Positions 44,960 to 53,309 of a stretch of 64,000 bases of DNA are shown in pieces. Numbering within the stretch: position 1 is the first letter of the stretch; each line of letters begins with the position of its first letter. A program made the translations under genes and the position numbers. Under the pieces are notes generated by a model. The model was not told the DNA's origin and did no database searches. It worked only from the letters and a program-made list of their open reading frames with translations. Source of the DNA: Saprospiraceae bacterium (lineage in GTDB: Bacteria; Bacteroidota; Bacteroidia; Chitinophagales; Saprospiraceae); the NCBI GenBank assembly GCA_022844565.1, contig JALHLK010000010.1, positions 1 to 64,000 of the forward strand, written 5' to 3'.

Positions 44960-45658
44960 TTAGAATAGGGAAGCTTGGATAGCAAAAGGTTCAATTAATG
45001 ACTTTTCATTGTTTTTAACACTATTTATTTTAGGTGAGACGGCATACATTTTTAAACGATCATCAGGGTAGGGTAGAAGGATGTCATCAATGGAAGACAA
45101 ATGTACCGCTTCATCATCAAGCCAAATTTTCTCTAGCTCAGGTAGCAAGATAGCCGGCATTCTATCATGGATTTGTGTCATAAATCTATTAGCTGGTAAT
45201 GTGATAATAGTAAAAGAATGAATAATCGTACCTTCAGGACTTTTCCATAACTCCCATAATCCAGCGCAACTGAATATTTCTTGATCTGTGGTTTGAATTC
45301 TAAATGGGATTTTATTTTTGCCTTCTTTTTTCCATTCATAAAATCCGTCAAGTGGAATTAGACATCTTTTTGATTTTATAGTAGCTTTATAAGTTGATTT
45401 TTCTTTAATTGTTTCGATTCTAGCGTTTATCATACTAGAACCTATTTTTTGATCTTTTGCCCAAAATGGAATTAAGCCCCATTTATAAATATTTATCTTC
45501 AGAGGGTCTTGGTTAGTAATAACAGGCATCATGTGAGTAGGTGCGACATTATAATTTGGTATTGGATTGTATCTTTCTAATTCGTCAGAGTAAAACGTAG
45601 CATTAAACCTTTTTTCTAACTCTTTCTCATTTTTTGTAAGGCTTGATCTTCCACACAT
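44960..45658 (-). CDS. SRAP protein (YedK/HMCES-like abasic-site protein)
   Basis: This 232-residue protein begins MCGR, giving Cys2 after Met removal, the residue that in YedK/HMCES forms a thiazolidine crosslink with abasic sites in single-stranded DNA. Other family blocks are YNVAPTHMMPVI, WGLIPFWAKD, INARIETI, RCLIPLDGFYEWKK with the active-site Glu, and HDRMPAILLPE with the His. All known catalytic residues are kept. It guards abasic DNA from strand breakage. It is transcribed just after the SPOR gene (31 bases). Confidence 0.93.
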   Translation of the reverse strand: MCGRSSLTKNEKELEKRFNATFYSDELERYNPIPNYNVAPTHMMPVITNQDPLKINIYKWGLIPFWAKDQKIGSSMINARIETIKEKSTYKATIKSKRCLIPLDGFYEWKKEGKNKIPFRIQTTDQEIFSCAGLWELWKSPEGTIIHSFTIITLPANRFMTQIHDRMPAILLPELEKIWLDDEAVHLSSIDDILLPYPDDRLKMYAVSPKINSVKNNEKSLIEPFAIQASLF

Positions 45659-45689
45659 ACTTTTTGCTTAGTAAATATTGAAAAGATAT

Positions 45690-46301
45690 TTATTTCTTCT
45701 CTTTAATAATACAATCTTTGTAGCCGTTGCTTTTTAATTTATTACAAAGTTCAGAAGCAGATTTATAGTCATTAGTTCTACCTGCAATTGTGGAATAGTA
45801 TTCTGAATTGTCAAAAACAACCTTTTCAGCTCCTGAAAACCCAATTTTTTTTAATTTCAAAACAGCATCTTCAGCATTTTTTTCAATTAAAAAGCTACCG
45901 GTTAAAACAAGATACTTAGCAGAGGAGTTAGGAATTGGCTTTTTGCTTTTTTCTTTTGTATCTTCTTGATTTGCCGTACTTTCTTTTGCTTCAGGTTTTT
46001 GTGTTTCAACGGAGTTATTAGAATCAGTTGATTTTTGCCTATCTTCAGCTATTTTATCAATTTCATCATAAATATTTTTTTCTTGATTTTCTTCATCGTA
46101 TTCAAAATATGTTGAATCTTCATTACTGGGATCAGTTTCAAAAAAATCATCATTGGGAGTAGGATTATCCACAATTTCTTCTTTTGGAATATTTCCTAAA
46201 TCTGATTTAGGCTTATTGCATGACTTGAATATGGTACTTAACCATAGAAAAGTTACAAAAACCAATATAACAGCTAATAGAATTTTAATTATTTTATCCA
46301 T
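45690..46301 (-). CDS. Membrane-anchored SPOR-domain protein
   Basis: The 203-residue protein has an N-terminal membrane helix (ILLAVILVFVTFLWL), a Cys soon after (SCNKPKS), a long Asp/Glu/Ser/Lys-rich linker (about 30-125) and a C-terminal SPOR domain (about 129-200: KYLVLTGSFLIEKNAEDAV, KLKKIGFSGAEKVV, YYSTIAGRTNDYKSA). SPOR domains bind glycan strands lacking stem peptides at division sites, so a role near the septum is plausible. It is 31 bases upstream of the SRAP gene on the same strand, likely one transcript. Confidence 0.88.
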   Translation of the reverse strand: MDKIIKILLAVILVFVTFLWLSTIFKSCNKPKSDLGNIPKEEIVDNPTPNDDFFETDPSNEDSTYFEYDEENQEKNIYDEIDKIAEDRQKSTDSNNSVETQKPEAKESTANQEDTKEKSKKPIPNSSAKYLVLTGSFLIEKNAEDAVLKLKKIGFSGAEKVVFDNSEYYSTIAGRTNDYKSASELCNKLKSNGYKDCIIKEKK

Positions 46302-46464
46302 GACTATTTACTTTATTTCAACAATCGATCTCCTTGCTTTAGAGTTTTTATCCTTTTAATGATATAGTAAAGATGTTTTTTAATAACATATTAATTAACA
46401 TTGTCAGAATACAACAATATTAATAGACTATCAATATTTCTTTTAGAATATTCATTAAAATAGC

Positions 46465-46495
46465 AAGAGATAACCAAATTACTTGATTATCTCTT
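46465..46495 (-). terminator. Possible terminator after the first ArsR-type gene
   Basis: AAGAGATAA (46465-46473) pairs with TTATCTCTT (46487-46495), just past the stop at 46500. On the minus strand it is followed only by a weak T-rich stretch. Confidence 0.55.
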
Positions 46496-46499
46496 ATCA

Positions 46500-46805
46500 T
46501 TATTTTTTTAAAAACCTCTTAACTGCAAGCTCTGCTTTTGCAAGAATATCGTAGTTTATACTGTAATTCATAAACTTACCTTCTTTCTCTTGATTTACAA
46601 CTCCTGCAAGTCTTAATACTTTTAAGTGTTGTGAAGTGATAGACTGTTCTATATTTAAAACATTGTAGATGTTGTTGACGTGGACCTCGCCTAGTTCATC
46701 AATTTGTTTTAAGATTTTTAATCGTAGAGGATGTGCTAATGCTCTCATCAACTCACACGAATAATCAAGTTTTTCACTACTAAATAGGACCTTAGTACTT
46801 TCCAT
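46500..46805 (-). CDS. ArsR-type winged-helix regulator
   Basis: This 101-residue protein is a winged helix of the ArsR/SmtB fold: ALAHPLRLKILKQI (about 22-35), then NNIYNVLNIEQSITSQHLKVLRL as the recognition region (about 44-66), then a wing with EKEGKFMNYSI. Only one Cys (17) is present and there is no ELCVCD-type metal site, so it is not a classic metal sensor. It may respond to a redox or other signal, or sense nothing directly. A paralogue lies upstream on the same strand. The target genes are unknown. Confidence 0.88.
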   Translation of the reverse strand: MESTKVLFSSEKLDYSCELMRALAHPLRLKILKQIDELGEVHVNNIYNVLNIEQSITSQHLKVLRLAGVVNQEKEGKFMNYSINYDILAKAELAVKRFLKK

Positions 46806-46972
46806 AATTATCTTATTTTTTTCGACCTAAGGACAAAGATCAAAATTTATTTGAATAAAAAAAATAAATATTACTATTTTTTTTAATTTATCCTTAACTA
46901 AGATATATAAAGTACGTATTTATTGTGAGTTATACAAGAAAGTTATTAAATTGAATATTTAGTAATTGCTAA

Positions 46973-47314
46973 TTATCCTGCTAAATCTTCGACTAATGTA
47001 GATATTTGACCAAGTCTATCTTTGTTAATTGAGTAATAGATAAATTTACCTTGCCTTTCTGTTATTACAACACCAGCTCTACGAAGTATTGCTAAGTGTT
47101 GCGAAGCTACGGACTGTTCTAATCGTAGTTTTATGTAGATATCAGTTACCGTCATTGGATCGCTATCCTCAAGTAAATCTATCATACGTTGCCTAAGTTT
47201 GTGATTCACTGCTCTTAGCACTAGCACAGCCTTACGAAGGTCAGCATAATCTAGCTGGACTTCTTTTGGTCCCCCTTTTTTCAGGGTAATTGTCTCGTTC
47301 CTTTTACTCTTCAT
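46973..47314 (-). CDS. ArsR-type winged-helix regulator (second copy)
   Basis: About 113 residues from the ATG at 47314; an ATG at 47320 would add two residues. It shares the layout of its neighbour: RAVNHKLRQRMIDLLED, then TDIYIKLRLEQSVASQHLAILRRAGVV and RQGKFIYYSINKDRL. No cysteines at all. EQS(V/I)(A/T)SQHL with a following wing is common to both, so they are clear paralogues separated by about 170 bases. The lack of metal residues again points away from arsenic or zinc sensing. Confidence 0.88.
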   Translation of the reverse strand: MKSKRNETITLKKGGPKEVQLDYADLRKAVLVLRAVNHKLRQRMIDLLEDSDPMTVTDIYIKLRLEQSVASQHLAILRRAGVVITERQGKFIYYSINKDRLGQISTLVEDLAG

Positions 47315-47501
47315 TGTCATAATTTGTTTCTAGCAATTATTATAATTAGTAAAGTGAAAAAATTGTGCCAAGTTTTTTGATTTGATTACTTGTTTAGGAA
47401 TTTGAATAGTTATTAAATTATTGTGAAAAGCCAATGAAATATGATTTATAATTATTGAATTATGTATTTTACTATAAAACAATATATTATATATAAAGGT
47501 T

Positions 47502-48176
47502 TCATTTTTTTGTAATATTTACGGACTTAATGTATCTAATTGAAAATTTTTTTAATTCTGTAAACATTTTTTGCTTATAGTTTTCTAATGCTAATTGAAT
47601 CATAATCTTTGATGTGGAATTTTTTAAATGTACTGAATGTTTAATATTGTGTTGATTTAAAATTTCACTTGTTTTATTGGCACCGTCGCCAGATAAGTTA
47701 ATATTTAGGTGCTCATAATTTTTAAAATAGTCTAAAGATATTGTTTTAAATTCAGAAGTCGAAAAAGTATTCTTTTGTATTTCTTTCATTGCAATGTATA
47801 CATCCTGTCTCCTCGCATCAATAATGCCAAAACTGATATCTGTTCCAATTGGATAGGAATTGGCTAGAATTTGACAACTGTCTAATGCAATAAGCGGAAT
47901 ATCTAGACCGTAACACATTGCTTTGGCAACTGATGCACCTATCCTTAATCCGGTATATGACCCTGGACCTGATGCTAAAGCAATTGCATTCAAACTAGAT
48001 CTTTTAATATTCGATTCATCTAATATCTCACGTATGTATACGGTGATCATTTTTGAATGATCAAAGTTTTCATAAGATTCTCGAAAAGTTACTAAATTTT
48101 CATTTTGTCCTAGAGATACACTACAAATAGATGTACTGGTATCAATGCAAAGTATGTTTATATTATCTATTTCCAA
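47502..48176 (-). CDS. tsaB: TsaB, tRNA threonylcarbamoyladenosine synthesis factor
   Basis: The 224-residue protein is an ASKHA-fold member. ILCIDTSTSICSVSLG opens it, followed by YENFDHSKMI and ALASGPGSYTGLRIGASVAK, the typical TsaB motif. It partners TsaD and TsaE to make the t6A modification of ANN-decoding tRNAs. The N-terminal half is well conserved and the C-terminal half is divergent, as usual for the family. It overlaps aroK by 14 bases, so the two are translationally coupled. tsaD and tsaE are not in this window. Confidence 0.92.
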   Translation of the reverse strand: MEIDNINILCIDTSTSICSVSLGQNENLVTFRESYENFDHSKMITVYIREILDESNIKRSSLNAIALASGPGSYTGLRIGASVAKAMCYGLDIPLIALDSCQILANSYPIGTDISFGIIDARRQDVYIAMKEIQKNTFSTSEFKTISLDYFKNYEHLNINLSGDGANKTSEILNQHNIKHSVHLKNSTSKIMIQLALENYKQKMFTELKKFSIRYIKSVNITKK

Positions 48177-48696
48177 AGGTTTTCGTTTTATTAATTATTT
48201 CCTCACAAATTATTTGTACTGATTTATTCTTACAATTTATACAAATTTTAGCTTTTTTATAATAGGGCTCTCTTAATTTAAGAGTTTCTCTAATGTATTT
48301 ATATAGATTATCTTTTGTTCTTATCTTTTGCACCAAAGGCCTCGTTTCATCTGCTAATATTCTTTTTGTCAAAACACTTAAAGGCACATTTAAATACACA
48401 GTTATCCCATTATCATTTAAATGATCCATGTTGTTATTATAAACGGGTAGGCCTCCACCTGTAGATATTATAGAAATTTCAAATTTTCCGATTTCTAAAA
48501 CAACTTTGTTTTCTAGTTTTCTAAAGTATTCTTCACCTTTATCTTCAAATAGTTCTTTAATAGAAGTTCCTTCTTCCTCTTCAATCATTTGATCGCTATC
48601 AATAAAAGGTAAATTTATAGTTTGTGCTATTGATTTTCCAATCGTTGTTTTCCCACTACCCATGAAACCTACCAGAATTATTTTTTCATTGTTCAT
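48163..48696 (-). CDS. aroK: Shikimate kinase
   Basis: This 177-residue P-loop kinase phosphorylates shikimate at the 3-hydroxyl in aromatic amino acid synthesis. Walker A is GFMGSGKTT (10-18). The substrate-binding motif is DSDQMIEEEEG with Asp33/Asp35 near the nucleotide and shikimate. STGGGLPVY, LADETRPLVQ (lid Arg) and LKLREPYYKKA follow. All are normal for AroK. It overlaps tsaB by 14 bases as the first gene of that pair. It is divergent from yajC across a 115-base spacer. Confidence 0.94.
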   Translation of the reverse strand: MNNEKIILVGFMGSGKTTIGKSIAQTINLPFIDSDQMIEEEEGTSIKELFEDKGEEYFRKLENKVVLEIGKFEISIISTGGGLPVYNNNMDHLNDNGITVYLNVPLSVLTKRILADETRPLVQKIRTKDNLYKYIRETLKLREPYYKKAKICINCKNKSVQIICEEIINKTKTFGNR

Positions 48697-48756
48697 TTGT
48701 ATTGAATGTATATTTTGATTTAGGTACTAGTTTTAAATTATTAACTACAATAGTGC

Positions 48757-48786
48757 TTGCCTAAGTACTTATAATTATTACTTTTG
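48757..48786 (+). promoter_or_regulatory. Putative promoter of yajC
   Basis: TTG (48757-48759), then 19 bases, then TACTTTTG (48779-48786), close to the Bacteroidota -33/-7 layout. The ATG is 25 bases downstream. Confidence 0.6.
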
Positions 48787-48811
48787 CAAAGAAAATAAAA
48801 AAAACGTAAAA

Positions 48812-49132
48812 ATGATAGATCTACTATTTACTCTTCAATCGAATTCATCTAGTTGGGTTTCCTTTATCCCTATGATTGCAATTTTTGCAGTCATGTATTT
48901 TTTCTTTATGAGGCCTCAAATCAAGAAACAAAAAGAGCAAACTTCTTTTATTAGTGAAATTAAAAAGGGGGATGAAGTTGTAACAAGTAGTGGATTGATA
49001 GGTAAAATCGAATCTATTGTAGGGGAGGAAGTTACTTTGTTGGTGGATAGCAAAACACACCTTAGATTTACAAAAGGAGCTATTTCTAAAGAACTCACCG
49101 ACTCTTTTCGCAAGTCCACCGCTACAAAATAA
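48812..49132 (+). CDS. yajC: YajC, Sec translocon auxiliary subunit
   Basis: The 106-residue protein has one membrane helix (about 15-35: WVSFIPMIAIFAVMYFFF), then MRPQIKKQKEQ and a soluble domain with IKKGDEVVTSSGLIGKIES, the YajC signature. It associates with SecDF-YidC and the translocon in the inner membrane. The charged region after the helix and the KxKGDxVxTxGG-like motif are as expected. The gene has a good promoter and is followed after 30 bases by a MITE-like element. Confidence 0.94.
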   Translation: MIDLLFTLQSNSSSWVSFIPMIAIFAVMYFFFMRPQIKKQKEQTSFISEIKKGDEVVTSSGLIGKIESIVGEEVTLLVDSKTHLRFTKGAISKELTDSFRKSTATK

Positions 49133-49162
49133 GAAATTATAATAAATTAACAAACAACGACC

Positions 49163-49327
49163 CTAGTGCTCCGTCTAAATAATTTTTTAAATTAAGTTGT
49201 GAGTTATTTTTGGATAGATCAAGGCAAAAAATGTAGCTTAACTGGGTAGTTCAGCGAGGCTTTTTAACGAAGAGATATTCAAAAAGAACCACAAATTATT
49301 TAATTTTTTAATTAGACGGAGCACTAG
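49163..49327. mobile_element. MITE-like element (165 bp with flanking CTAG) with terminal inverted repeats
   Basis: CTAGTGCTCCGTCTAA (49163-49178) and TTAGACGGAGCACTAG (49312-49327) are perfect 16-bp inverted repeats. If CTAG is a target-site duplication, the element is 157 bp (49167-49323) with 12-bp terminal repeats. The similarity continues inward in an imperfect way (AATAATTTTTTAAATTA, TTGTGAGTTATTTTT against TTGTGGTTCTTTTT), so the whole could fold into one long hairpin. It has no coding capacity. A CTAG duplication fits the YTAR preference known for IS5-type transposases. Its right CTAG overlaps the stop codon of the ndpA-like gene. Confidence 0.8.
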
Positions 49328-50364
49328 TTTTCGTTTTCGAAATATAGTTTGTAATATTTGGTTCCATCTACTTCAAGGCACCTCTCAATTTTATTTCGGT
49401 CACCATGTACATAAATATGAAAGTTTTTATCAAGCTTAATAATTGATTTTAAAATCTTACTATTTTTGTAGACCATAGTTTCTGAGATTTCAAAATTAGA
49501 AGTTATTGTTTTATTTTGGTCATCTTCATATGAGGATTTATAAGTTTTAAAATCTTCTCTTTTATTATTGTTTTCTAAAACCTCATTTAGGAAGTTTTCT
49601 TCCTCAAAGTGCTCATTTTCTGTAAAATACTTTTTTGTCTTATTTATAAATTCAACTTTATTTACGGTATCGTTTTCTTTAAACGTTTCTGACTTTTTTG
49701 CAAAGTTCACAGCTAGTTTTATGTAATCTGAGGTAAACCTATGTTTATCATCGTATGGTTTTAAAAATAAAAAATCGTTGAACCAATATTCGGCATCAGT
49801 TTTATTCTGTGGATCTATTTGGAGAACTTTATAGCCATCCTCTCTATTTGTATTAAATACGACACAGACTTTATGTGGTTTTTCAAAAGAGTATCCCGAC
49901 TGCTCTATTACATCAATAATGTTCTCTTGATTTAACTCAAGTGTTATGATATTAGTTTTATCTTCCAATTTAATTATTACAATTGCGTCGATTAATTCAT
50001 CTTCGATCAATATATCTTTAATCAAGGCATAAACGAAATAACCTCCTTCTATAAAAGTATTTTTGGATTTCTCAAAAAGTAGTTTTGCAGATTTTACACT
50101 GTTCTCTAGAAAAATACTTTCGTCGTCAAATGTATTGGAGATGTAATTGTAAACTGGATTTAAAATTACGTCGTTATTATGATAGTCAAAACTATAAAAT
50201 GTAGGAATCTTGAATTTAGATTGAAGCATATTAAAAATAGACTGTTCAAGTTTTTCAAGGTTTTCGACAGGCTTGTGTGAATAGTTTGGTTGACTAATAC
50301 CTTCATTCTTTGGTATTTTGTGGATTGCTGCGGTATTAAGTTTAGCACTTTGAAAATTGATCAT
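49324..50364 (-). CDS. NdpA-like nucleoid-associated protein
   Basis: The 346-residue protein matches the 37-kDa nucleoid-associated (NdpA/YejK) family: AIHKIPKNEG near the start, FIEGGYFVYALIKDI, and DFLFLKPYDDKHRFTSDYIKLAVNF in the middle. The C-terminal part (about 270-346) is Lys/Asp-rich and low in conserved motifs. It presumably binds DNA or affects nucleoid structure. Its TAG stop lies inside the CTAG at the right border of the MITE-like element, so the coding end coincides with the insertion site. It is read toward yajC, convergent. Confidence in the family is good, in function modest. Confidence 0.85.
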   Translation of the reverse strand: MINFQSAKLNTAAIHKIPKNEGISQPNYSHKPVENLEKLEQSIFNMLQSKFKIPTFYSFDYHNNDVILNPVYNYISNTFDDESIFLENSVKSAKLLFEKSKNTFIEGGYFVYALIKDILIEDELIDAIVIIKLEDKTNIITLELNQENIIDVIEQSGYSFEKPHKVCVVFNTNREDGYKVLQIDPQNKTDAEYWFNDFLFLKPYDDKHRFTSDYIKLAVNFAKKSETFKENDTVNKVEFINKTKKYFTENEHFEEENFLNEVLENNNKREDFKTYKSSYEDDQNKTITSNFEISETMVYKNSKILKSIIKLDKNFHIYVHGDRNKIERCLEVDGTKYYKLYFENEN

Positions 50365-50434
50365 TAAAATATATTTATAAATGTGATTTGTATAATAAGA
50401 AAGTTATATGATCAATATTGTAACCTTTAGAAAA

Positions 50435-51436
50435 CTAATTTTTACCTTTAGATAAAAAATAATCTCCAAGCATTGATGATAGTGTATAATCTATTGGGGT
50501 ATATGAAAAATTAAAGGACTTAATTGATTTTGAGTTATCATATTTTGGATAAGTACTTAAGCCTACAATAGATTGGTGACTAAGTATAAATGTCTTCCTT
50601 GTAATCATCTCAATATATTTGGTTAATAGAGTGAGCATGTAGCTTAGGGTTTTTGGCAACGGCCTTATTTGATAATTATGCTTTGATTGTTTATTTTTAA
50701 ATATTTTTTCATAGAGTTCTTTATAACTTAAATTGATTCCTGAAACTATAAATCTTTCGCCATTGTAGTCGTTAGATAATGATTTGATAGCAATTAGGGC
50801 GACGTCATTAACATCGACAAACCCATTCCCACCACTTGGGTAATAACCTCTCGAAGAATAAATTTTATCAATAATCTGTAAGCTAGTTTTCTGAAAGTTG
50901 CCACTACCCAAAATTAAGGGAGGATTTAATATCGTGGCATTTAAGCCTTCTTGCATTGCTCTCCAAACTTCTTGTTCAGATTGATACTTACTTATAGCGT
51001 AGTCAGAATTTTCGGAAGAATGATTCCATTTTGAGCTTTCCTGGTAGTACTCTATTTCTTTACTTTTGGAAAGTGCAGCAACAGAACTTATGTGCACTAT
51101 TTTTTTTATATTTGTTGACAAGGCTACATTTACGAGATTTGCAGTACCTTCTACATTAGTTTTCCTCAGTAAGTTAAAGTTACCGGCATTAAATGTAACT
51201 AAAGCAGCACAATGAATAATGTAGTCAACAGTATTCATTAATTTTTCTAATTCACAAATATCGAAAAGGCTGCAATTGCTTATTCTAATTTTTGATAAAT
51301 ATGGGTTTATAAGTGACAAATCACTATTTTCTCTTACTAAAGCAATGATATCAAAGTTCACATCATTGAGTAAAAGGTGCTTTATAATATGTGACCCAAG
51401 TAAACCATTTGCACCTGTGACTAATATTGTAGGCAA
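50435..51436 (-). CDS. NAD-dependent epimerase/dehydratase (extended SDR)
   Basis: A 333-residue extended SDR with Rossmann motif TGANGLLGSHIIKHLL (7-22), the DYIIHCAALV segment, the VHISSVAALSKSKEI region and YAISKYQSE (YxxxK catalytic) near 145-155. The pattern resembles dihydroflavonol-reductase/steroid-dehydrogenase-like members (GFVDVNDVALIAI, GERFIVSGIN). The substrate is unknown. Its start is only 2 bases after the stop of the cytochrome gene on the same strand, so the two are co-transcribed. Confidence 0.87.
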   Translation of the reverse strand: MPTILVTGANGLLGSHIIKHLLLNDVNFDIIALVRENSDLSLINPYLSKIRISNCSLFDICELEKLMNTVDYIIHCAALVTFNAGNFNLLRKTNVEGTANLVNVALSTNIKKIVHISSVAALSKSKEIEYYQESSKWNHSSENSDYAISKYQSEQEVWRAMQEGLNATILNPPLILGSGNFQKTSLQIIDKIYSSRGYYPSGGNGFVDVNDVALIAIKSLSNDYNGERFIVSGINLSYKELYEKIFKNKQSKHNYQIRPLPKTLSYMLTLLTKYIEMITRKTFILSHQSIVGLSTYPKYDNSKSIKSFNFSYTPIDYTLSSMLGDYFLSKGKN

Positions 51437-51438
51437 TT

Positions 51439-51849
51439 CTAACCTTTAAGTTGTTCTGTGTATTGTGCTACAGCTTTAATTTCTTCTGGTTTTAACACTG
51501 CTTCAAAAGCAATCATAAGACCTTTGCCTTTTGAAATCATTGTTACTTTTTCTTCTATGGTAAGTACGGATTGTGTTAAATCTTTGCTTCCATTCGCACC
51601 AAGTTTTCCATCTGTTCCGTGACAAACCGCACAACTTTGTTTGAAAATTTGTTTAGCATTGATACCATCAATAATGCCAGATTCTTCTTTTTGTTCTGCC
51701 ACAACTTCTTCTTCAACAGCGTAAGGATCCACTTCAGCTTTTACTTCTGCGGGAGCGTTCGTTTCGGTTTCTGCTTTCTTTTCACCACATGAGATAATGA
51801 TGAAGCTTAAAATAACGATTGATGTAAAGATTTTTAATGTACTTTTCAT
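51439..51849 (-). CDS. Class I cytochrome c lipoprotein
   Basis: The 136-residue protein has a lipoprotein signal (IFTSIVILSFIIISC, lipid Cys21), an acidic Glu/Ala/Val linker (about 25-58) and one heme c site, QSCAVCHGTDGKLG (Cys73, Cys76, His77). A GKGLMIAFEAVLKPEEI segment near 107-123 may hold the axial Met112. It is anchored at the membrane and should carry electrons in the periplasm. It lies 2 bases before the epimerase gene, an unexpected pairing. Confidence 0.9.
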   Translation of the reverse strand: MKSTLKIFTSIVILSFIIISCGEKKAETETNAPAEVKAEVDPYAVEEEVVAEQKEESGIIDGINAKQIFKQSCAVCHGTDGKLGANGSKDLTQSVLTIEEKVTMISKGKGLMIAFEAVLKPEEIKAVAQYTEQLKG

Positions 51850-52012
51850 TTGTCTAATTTGTTTATGAGCAGCGAAAATATAATTTAAATCGAAGTCTCA
51901 ATAAATAAAACTAATTTAATTTATCTTAGTTTCATAGAATTTCACATTTATGCTTAAAATCTCTAAATTATTATTTTAGGCAAATGCTAATGAAAATAAT
52001 TTTTATCAAGTT

Positions 52013-53254
52013 TTATTGATCAAAAGCAGCAGCATTTCCTAATTCAAATGATAGCCCAAACCTCAATGTGTTATCTAAAGGACTTCGAGTTGAATTATTA
52101 GGAACGAGATAAGAAAGGTCAATGTCAAATATATTGTATTTTATCCCAAGACCAACTGTAAAGTATTTCCTAGCACCTTTTAGCGGGTTTTCGTAAAAGT
52201 AGCCAGCTCTTGCGAAGAACTGTTTGTCGTAGGCGTACTCTACTCCAAAAGAATAATTTATTTCTTGCATCTCCTCTCTAAATCCACCCTGAGCATCATA
52301 GAACGAACTGATTACACCTTCAAAGAGGTTTTTTTGTCTGAAATCACCGACATTATCACCATCTTTTGAGTAGTTCGGATTGGGAACTCTTGCACCGTCT
52401 GAATTTAATATAGTCCTACTCACGGCAGTAGGTATCATCAATTTATTAAAGTCAAGAGCAAACGTGATGCTATTGTATTGATCTAAATCGAGCTTTAGTG
52501 AAGTCCCTATACCTAAATTGGTTGGAATAAAGTCTCTTATACTGTCTCTGGTATATGTTACTTTTGATCCTAAATTGGTTATAGCACTGCCAATACCCAA
52601 AAGAGCATTGTAATCACCAAGTTTTAATTTCTTTTTATAAGTTACGCCAATATCTGCAGCAAATGCATTGGCGTTTGTTATTTCTAGACCTCCTACAATT
52701 TGTCCAGGAGCTAAAGCGGAAAATAAATATTTACCAGTAACTGAAGCCGATAAATTGTCTCCTAATTTTCTTGCATAGGCTACAGCGAGTTCAAGTTCTC
52801 TAGGACTCCCATCACCAATATCATTGCCATTAAAGTCTCTAAAGTTTATTTTACCTAAGGAGAAAAATCTTAATGAAGCACCAACGCTTTGCAAATCGTC
52901 AATTTTATTGTAAGCTGACAAGTATGCCATGTATACATCGGTGACACCTAAATCTTGAAGCCAAGGAGTGTAGTTTGCAGATAGAGAAGATTTCTTTTCT
53001 GTAAAAACCAAATTTGAAGCGTTGAAGTGCATAGAATTTGAGGTGGGTGACACAGCAATTCCAACGTCTCCCATTGCCCCCGCTCTTGCATCAGGAGCTA
53101 TTCTTAAGAAAGGTAGGGCGGATAAAACGGCATTAGGGGAACAATTACCATCAGCATCAACTACACAACCTTTGAGGGGGTCGAATACCTGACCATGTAT
53201 ATGAAGAAAAGAATTTAGTAATAAAGAGCTTATAATTAGTAGTCGTAATTTCAT
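52013..53254 (-). CDS. porV: PorV (LptO), T9SS outer-membrane shuttle protein
   Basis: This 413-residue barrel protein (from ATG 53254; an ATG at 53287 lies inside a -7 element and is rejected) has a signal peptide (LLIISSLLLNSFLHIHGQ). The N-terminal family motif is LRIAPDARAGAMGDVGIAVSP, then SMHFNASNLVF, and barrel strands to the end, LRFGLSFELGNAAAF. PorV takes cargo from the translocon and brings it to PorU for cleavage and attachment. It is encoded 56 bases after porU in the same direction and has its own promoter. Confidence 0.93.
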   Translation of the reverse strand: MKLRLLIISSLLLNSFLHIHGQVFDPLKGCVVDADGNCSPNAVLSALPFLRIAPDARAGAMGDVGIAVSPTSNSMHFNASNLVFTEKKSSLSANYTPWLQDLGVTDVYMAYLSAYNKIDDLQSVGASLRFFSLGKINFRDFNGNDIGDGSPRELELAVAYARKLGDNLSASVTGKYLFSALAPGQIVGGLEITNANAFAADIGVTYKKKLKLGDYNALLGIGSAITNLGSKVTYTRDSIRDFIPTNLGIGTSLKLDLDQYNSITFALDFNKLMIPTAVSRTILNSDGARVPNPNYSKDGDNVGDFRQKNLFEGVISSFYDAQGGFREEMQEINYSFGVEYAYDKQFFARAGYFYENPLKGARKYFTVGLGIKYNIFDIDLSYLVPNNSTRSPLDNTLRFGLSFELGNAAAFDQ

Positions 53255-53284
53255 ACTTTGTAAGTTAGTTTTTAAAATCAGCCG

Positions 53285-53292
53285 CAAATTTA
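53285..53292 (-). promoter_or_regulatory. Putative -7 element of porV
   Basis: On the minus strand TAAATTTG matches TAnnTTTG, between the porU stop and the porV ATG at 53254. Confidence 0.5.
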
Positions 53293-53309
53293 AAATTATT
53301 ATTGAAACC

